Shown here piece after piece: positions 58,796 to 64,000 of a stretch of 64,000 nucleotides of DNA. The translations under genes and the position numbers were made by a program. Position 1 is the stretch's first letter, and each line of letters opens with the position of its first letter. The notes under the pieces were generated by a model, which was not told where the DNA came from, ran no database searches, and saw nothing but the letters and a program-made list of their open reading frames with translations. Source of the DNA: Dromiciops gliroides (taxonomy: Eukaryota > Chordata > Mammalia > Microbiotheria > Microbiotheriidae). The DNA is taken from assembly GCF_019393635.1 (NCBI RefSeq), contig NC_057862.1:261964441-262028440 (forward strand). Direction: 5' to 3'.

Positions 58796-59017
58796 CTTCC
58801 TGCCTAAATTTCCCTTCCATAGTGCATCATCTGCTCAGTTATTAAATTGATCTTTAAATGCAGCTCTGGCCATAGCACTACCACCTCCCTCTCCATCCCA
58901 CCCCTAATTAATACACTCATACAGTTTGTCATCCCCTCTAGGATCAAATAAGAAATCTGGTTTTCAAAGCCCTCCATACCCTCTCCTACTTTTACAGACT
59001 TCTGGCATCTTTTTCTT

Positions 59018-59021
<4 letters not shown>

Positions 59022-59072
<51 letters not shown>
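59022..59072 (+). repeat. (TG)n microsatellite in a SINE tail
   Basis: About 25 TG units lie between the T-rich tail stub TTTTTCTTTTTC and AAATTGGGGTTAAG of the antisense SINE. Confidence 0.96.
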
Positions 59073-59078
<6 letters not shown>

Positions 59079-59200
59079 GGGTTAAGTGACTTGCCTAGGG
59101 TCACACAGCTAGTAAGTGTTAAGTGTCTGAGGCTGATTTGAACTCAGGTCCTCCTGACTCCAGGGCCAGTGCTCTATCCACTGTGCTATCTAGCTGCCCC
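59073..59200 (-). mobile_element. CORE-SINE with a microsatellite tail
   Basis: AGACTTCTGGCATCT occurs before the T-rich stub and again after the head, so the T-rich stub, (TG)n and SINE body entered as one unit or the TG run grew in the tail afterwards. Confidence 0.92.
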
Positions 59201-59599
59201 AAGACTTCTGGCATCTTAACCCCGTGTCCTTGAAGATCTAATGACACTGACTTCCTTGCTGTTCCTCATCTAAGACAATCCATCTCTGACTCCATGCATT
59301 TTCATTGACTGTCAACCATGCTTGGGGAACAACCATATTCATCCTCATCCGCTGGCTTTCTTTCAAGTTCCTGCTAAAATCCTACCTTCTACAAGAAACC
59401 TTGCCTGATTCCCTCTTAATGCTAGTGCCTTCCCTCTTATTAAACTGACCTTGGAAAGCTGGGAAATCATTTTGTTTTTGTTTTTTGCCTCTCTTTGTAT
59501 TCTTAGCACTTAGTGCAGTTCCCAGCACATAGTAGGCTCTTCTAAAATGTTTATTGACTTACTATTCTTTGGGGCCAAGCTGGTCAATATCACCTCACA

Positions 59600-59880
59600 A
59601 CTTTTTTTATTATTTTTGCCCTTTACATTTAGATTATCGCATTTATTCTATATTTTTCCCTGACTTTTTCTTCACTTTTTGTCGGTTCATATAGCTTTTC
59701 CCAAACTGATGTATGTTCATCACAGTCATTGTTTCTTATAGCACAGTATTGTATGTTCATGTACCACATTTTGTTTGTTTAGGTCATTGCTCAGTGGATG
59801 GGTATCTACTTTGATTCCAGTTCTTTTGTTAATACAAAAACTTGCTACAAAATATTTTGGCAAAATGTGAATGGTATAAC
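59600..59880 (-). mobile_element. L1 ORF2 end, antisense
   Basis: CATCACAGTCATTGTTTCTT, AGCACAGTATTGTATGTTCA and CTTTGATTCCAGTTCTTTTG are the complement of the L1 ORF2 terminus seen at 33270-33420. Confidence 0.7.
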
Positions 59881-60049
59881 TCCAGATATGCAAATTTAGC
59901 TAGCATCATGATTGTTATTATATTAATGTGGCCCAGCCACGAGCACTGAACATTCAATTATTTGTCCTCTATTTAAGGAGTATTTTGTCACGTATCTACT
60001 ATATACAGATCTTAAGTGAGTCTTGTTACATTGAGTCCCACTTACACAT

Positions 60050-60510
60050 TTTGTAGTTATTTTGAAAGATACTTCCCTTTTATTTCCTGGATTTTGTCAT
60101 TGCTGCATAGAAATATTTATTTTGGTGGTTTTCATTGTGTCATGTTACTTTACTGAAGTTGTTATCTCGATTAGTTTCTTTGCTTATTCTCTAAGATTTC
60201 CAAATAAACTACCATGTTATATATGTGTGGGTATACATATGGATGTATGTACATTTATTATCATTTTTTTAAAGTCCATTTATGTCTATCTCTGAGGTTT
60301 TTCACATAAGTAAGTATTGTGCTTTGTAAAAGATTTCTTCTACATCCCTATGATGTGATTTAGACGTTTGGTTTTTATTATGATTGTTAATTGTTCTAAT
60401 GTTGGAACCAGTCATCTCTTTCTCCTTGGTATAAATTCAGTTTGATCATAGTTTAATCATACTTTCATGTATTGCAATAGTCCATTTGCCCAGATTTCAT
60501 TTAAAAGTAT
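60050..60510 (-). mobile_element. L1 ORF2 internal fragment, antisense
   Basis: CTTTACTGAAGTTGTTATCTC, TTCTCTAAGATTTCCAAATA and CATTTGCCCAGATTTCATTT resemble antisense L1 reverse transcriptase text. Confidence 0.6.
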
Positions 60511-60517
60511 TGCATTA

Positions 60518-60925
60518 ATACTGGTGTACCTGTATTGCAGGTTCAGTTCCAGACCATTGAAATATTGCAATAAAGCAAGTCACATAAGTTTTTTAGTTTC
60601 CTAGTGCATATGGAAATTATGTCTGTGCTATATTGTAGTCTTTTTAAAATGTGCATGCCTTAATTTAAAAAGACTTTATTGCTAAGAGGGAAAAAAAATG
60701 CTAACCATCATGTTAAGCCATAATCTTTTTGCTGATGATGTTGATGCCTGCTGACTGATCAGGTATTTGCTAAAGGTTGGGATGGCTGTGGCAGTTTCTT
60801 AAAATAAGATATTAATGAATGGATTGACTCTTCCTTTCAACACCTAAAAGCTACTGTACGGTTCTTGACTGGCCTAATTTCAGTACTGTTCTGTCTCAGT
60901 GAATAGGGAGGCCCAGAGATAAGCT
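60518..60925 (-). mobile_element. Tigger1-like DNA transposon, internally deleted
   Basis: GTACCTGTATTGCAGGTTCAG is a terminal repeat end. CAATAAAGCAAGTCACATAA, ATGCCTTAATTTAAAAAGAC and CTGCTGACTGATCAGGTATT follow the complement of the Tigger1 3' part. The text then joins GACTGGCCTAATTTCAGTAC and CTCAGTGAATAGGGAGGCCC, which belong near the Tigger1 5' end. The transposase gene between is gone, so this is a non-autonomous pogo/Tigger derivative. The far terminal repeat is not seen. Confidence 0.75.
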
Positions 60926-61265
60926 GAACCTGGGTAAAGGGCCTGAATATTTCTTAGCTGTCCATTGCACTTTTGTAAAACTTGACCATAGGCTAAGTCT
61001 CCTAAACATTGACTAAAGGAGATCATCAGGAATTGGACCTGTGATTTCTTTGGCATAAGGATGTCCCAGATGTGGAATGTCCCCTTACCAATGCAGGTCA
61101 ATAGAATTACTTAGAACACCAGAAGGTTGTTCCTAGGTCAGGGTGTGTAATAGGCAGGACTTAAACCCAACCCCCAGCTCTTCCTGGTTCTTAAGATCTA
61201 CCGTCTCTCTGCCTCTCTGGTTTACTGACTAAAACTCAATTAAAATTATATTAAAGGTACTCTGA
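60926..61265. other. no recognised feature
   Basis: Follows the Tigger piece; a 73-codon antisense frame here has no recognised similarity. Confidence 0.4.
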
Positions 61266-62239
61266 GGAAAGGATTCAAACTTAAATGGAGACTGAATAAG
61301 AAGCCTAAGGAATTAGTGGGTTATAATTAGAACAAATTACAAAAAAGTAGATAATTTCATGAAAGAAAATTACAATAGTGAGACAATATGCACAAACTTA
61401 AAATCAGCTAGAGCAGTCCTTAGAGGAAAATAGAGCTCTATGAGTACTTTCATCAATAAAAGAGGAATGAATTGGATAAGCAAATAAAACAACGAAAAGA
61501 AAAAAGATTTGAATACCAAAATAGAAATACTGAAAATCAGACTAAAAATTTAAAGAAATTAATAGAATTTAAAAGAAAAAAAACATTAAGTTGATAAAAG
61601 GAACTTTTATGTAATAAAATAAACCTAGTGGGATTAAAAGAGAGATGGAACAAAAGATGAAATTAATCTTTCTGATTTGTGGATAGGGGAAGAGTTCATG
61701 ACAAAACAAGGGATAGTGAGGATCACAGAAAATAAAGAGTAATTTTGATTATGTAAAATTAAAAAAAAATTTCCCCCAATCCTCCCACTTCTGCTCCCAG
61801 TGCAGTTAGAATTAGAAGGAAAAAAGTAACTGGGGAAAAATCTTTGCAGCAAATTTTTCTGATAAAGTTCTTTATCTGTAAGGAACTGATTCAAATTTAT
61901 AAAAAATAAAATCCATTCCCTAGCAGATAAATGGTTCAACAGACAGTTTTCAAAGGAAGATGTCCAAGGTAACTATATGAAAAGCCCTAAATCACTAATA
62001 ACTAGTTAAATGCAAATTAAAAGAACTTAGGTTCCATCTTATACTAGCAAAAATAACAAAAATCAAAAAATTCTAAATGTTGGAAGGACTTCTGGGGGAA
62101 AAAAGGCAAATTAGTACACTGTTGGCAGAACTGTGAAACAGTTGAACTATTCTAAAAAGCAACTTAGAACTAGACTCCAAAAGTTACAAAATTGTGCTTT
62201 AGGCCTGTACTCCAAAGAAATGAAAGAAAGGAAAAGGAC

Positions 62240-62830
62240 TGTCAAATTTTGTTTCTGTACCTGTCCTCCCATGGGGGGGAAAAAACAGATCAGAGAACTC
62301 TAGGGAATAACAGTACTGGTTTATTTGTCCCAAGAATAAGCAGGCATGAATCATGCAGAGACTCCTTCCAAAGAAGGAACTCTTTAAGACTTCCCCTTTT
62401 CTGAGAATATATAAGGGGGTTTTTTTTTGCTCACTGGTTACAGGGTAACAGTTTCATTAGCATGATACAAATCAACCTAAAAGCAAATACTATAACAAGA
62501 ATGGATGTAATGCAAATCAGTTCAACAATTTCAGTTATAACAAGAATGTCAAATACCAATCAGTTTGGTAGTTTGACTTAAAGCAAATTGATGAAATTAT
62601 GTGATTCAGAAAGGGGTTTGTCAAGGACAAGGATGCCAGGATGTTTTTACAAGGATGGGACTTAGTATCCTGAGGAAAGAAGTCAGCAGATTGGGACTTA
62701 TCTGCTAGTTATCTGGGTTCAGTTTGAAGTTCAGTTGGGAGGCATTTTATTCTTATTAATCCAAGGTTTCATAAAATCCTTGTGGTTAATAAGGCAGCTC
62801 CATCAAATCCAGGTGGTTTATATATTAACA
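62240..62830 (-). mobile_element. solo LTR with 4-bp TSD inside L1
   Basis: TGTCAAATTTTG to TATATTAACA, bounded by GGAC at 62236-62239 and 62831-62834. The minus strand has AATAAACC near 62325. Fossil solo LTR. Confidence 0.78.
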
Positions 62831-63352
62831 GGACTTATATACAAAAATATTAATAGCAGTTCATAGCCAAAAATTGGAAACTAAGGGGATGTCCTATTGT
62901 GGAATAGATAAATCATGGTATATGAATAGCATATTATGCCATAATACAATATTATACCATAAGAAATAATGACATGAACAGTGTCAGAAGAAATTGGGAA
63001 GATCTCTGCAGAATAAAATGAACAGAACTAGAAGAACAATTTATACAATAACATGGAGACAAAGTTTTCAAAGACTATGTAATGCTAGTCCCAAAGGTCA
63101 ATGGTGGTCTCCTTAGTGGGGAAGATCAATGTCTCATGTCTATTGTGACAGGCAGGACAGTGTTGGAGAAGGCAGGGGGAGAGGAGAGGAGAGCTTTTGA
63201 GTTCTCATCAAGTCTTCTTCCAGCTCTCTTCAAGCTTTCAGACTAAGACTCCTTTCATGTCTTCCCAGAAAGTTTCCCTTTATCATCCTGAAGTGATATT
63301 GGCCTCCTCTTCTTCCCCACTCCCCTCTCCCTTCCCCACTCTCTCTCTTTCT

Positions 63353-63355
<3 letters not shown>

Positions 63356-63391
<36 letters not shown>
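63356..63391 (+). repeat. (CA)n microsatellite
   Basis: About 18 CA units. Confidence 0.96.
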
Positions 63392-63396
<5 letters not shown>

Positions 63397-63536
63397 GGTA
63401 TGGGACCCCGATCTCCACCAATATGGTGAACAATTGGAAGTATGCCCAAAAGTCATACTGTGCATTCCCTATGATCACTACAACAATACCACTACTCTAC
63501 CTCAAAGACATTTTTTTTTTTTAAGGGGGAAAAAAT

Positions 63537-63683
63537 GGGGCAGCTAGGTGGCGAAGTGGATAAAGCACCAGTCCTGGATTCAGGACAACCTGAGTTCAAA
63601 TCCGGACTCTGACACTTACTAGCTGTGTGACCCTGGGCAAGTCACTTAACTCCAATTGCCTCACCCCCCCAAAAAAAAAAATG
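63537..63683 (+). mobile_element. CORE-SINE
   Basis: Sense copy lacking TTGACAC before ACTTACTAGC; tail C-run then A-run. Confidence 0.9.
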
Positions 63684-63765
63684 AAGCACATTTTCTTTTA
63701 CCTTTATTTCGGGATTTTTCCCCTCTTCTACAATGTGGCTAATGTGGGAATATGTTTTGCATGAC

Positions 63766-63785
63766 TTTATATATATATATATATA
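63766..63785 (+). repeat. (TA)n tract
   Basis: Short TA run in L1 3' UTR-like text. Confidence 0.9.
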
Positions 63786-64000
63786 ATGGGTTATCATAAT
63801 TTTTGCCTTCTAAATGGATAGAGGAGAGGTGAGAGAGGGGAAGAGAATTAGAAACTGAAAATAATTTTTTTTAAAAATTAAATTAAAAAATAAAATATTA
63901 AACAGCATAGGTACAAAGTCATGTTTCCTTAATATTGTAAACAATATCTCTTAGAAACTTCGAACTAACATTATCTGTAATGGAGAAAGACAGGAAGAAG

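Larger units (their letters stand above)
58800..59560 (+). mobile_element. second L2 LINE 3' fragment
   Basis: CATCATCTGCTCAGTTATTA restarts L2 and it ends with CAGCACATAGTAGGCTCTTC and AAAATGTTTATTGACTTA. The SINE and (TG)n tract at 58999-59200 split it. Confidence 0.72.
61266..63900 (+). mobile_element. L1 ORF2 3' half and 3' UTR, interrupted
   Basis: AAATTTAAAGAAATTAATAG, AACTGATTCAAATTTATAAA, AATCACTAATAACTAGTTAA and TACACTGTTGGCAGAACTGT are late ORF2. After the LTR at 62240-62830 the end (AAAATATTAATAGCAGTTCA onward) and a diverged 3' UTR continue to about 63900. It is heavily broken; a (CA)n tract and a SINE lie in the 3' part. Confidence 0.7.

Overview
This window is vertebrate nuclear DNA, almost certainly from a marsupial. 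About fifty copies of one tRNA-derived CORE-SINE (the WSINE1/WALLSI type, head GGGGCAGCTAGGTGGCGCAGTGG) share the window with a marsupial-type L1 whose 3' end recurs many times. SINE tails resembling the RTE/BovB 3' end and L2, L3/CR1 and MIR relics are also present. The choice between an American and an Australian marsupial is not made here.

Three host genes are recognised, in the order and orientation I recall for human 14q21.3. RPS29 lies on the minus strand (coding exons at 15332-15393, 14975-15074 and 13142-13150). A complete 7SL RNA gene (15621 to about 15921) starts roughly 190 bp upstream on the plus strand. LRR1 lies on the plus strand (coding exons at 39980-40171, 42633-42732, 54396-55125 and 55961-56213). 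RPS29 is a 40S ribosomal subunit protein, 7SL is the RNA of the signal recognition particle, and LRR1 is the substrate receptor of the CUL2 ubiquitin ligase that removes the CMG helicase at replication termination. RPS29 and 7SL share a short head-to-head promoter with CRE-type and NRF1-type sites. RPL36AL and MGAT2 would be expected beyond the right edge.

Layout. 1-12.9 kb: repeats, an H3.3 processed pseudogene and a 570 bp imperfect palindrome. 13-16 kb: RPS29 and 7SL. 16-39.6 kb: a repeat-dense intergenic interval with an L1 carrying several layers of nested insertions (21.8-28.3 kb), a complete LTR-internal-LTR fossil (28.9-32.5 kb) and a MIR hit by three SINEs (35.6-36.4 kb). 39.6-56.2 kb: LRR1, whose second intron holds a second copy of the same LTR fossil (46.0-50.0 kb). 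56.2-64 kb: L2, antisense L1, a Tigger1-like DNA transposon and an L1 with an LTR inside it.

The main oddity is LRR1. Splice sites and amino-acid identity look well kept, yet exon 3 and exon 2 carry about eleven small length changes, mostly in single-base runs. That looks more like consensus error than decay, but only reads can decide. No CRISPR array, bacterial operon or new gene system was found.
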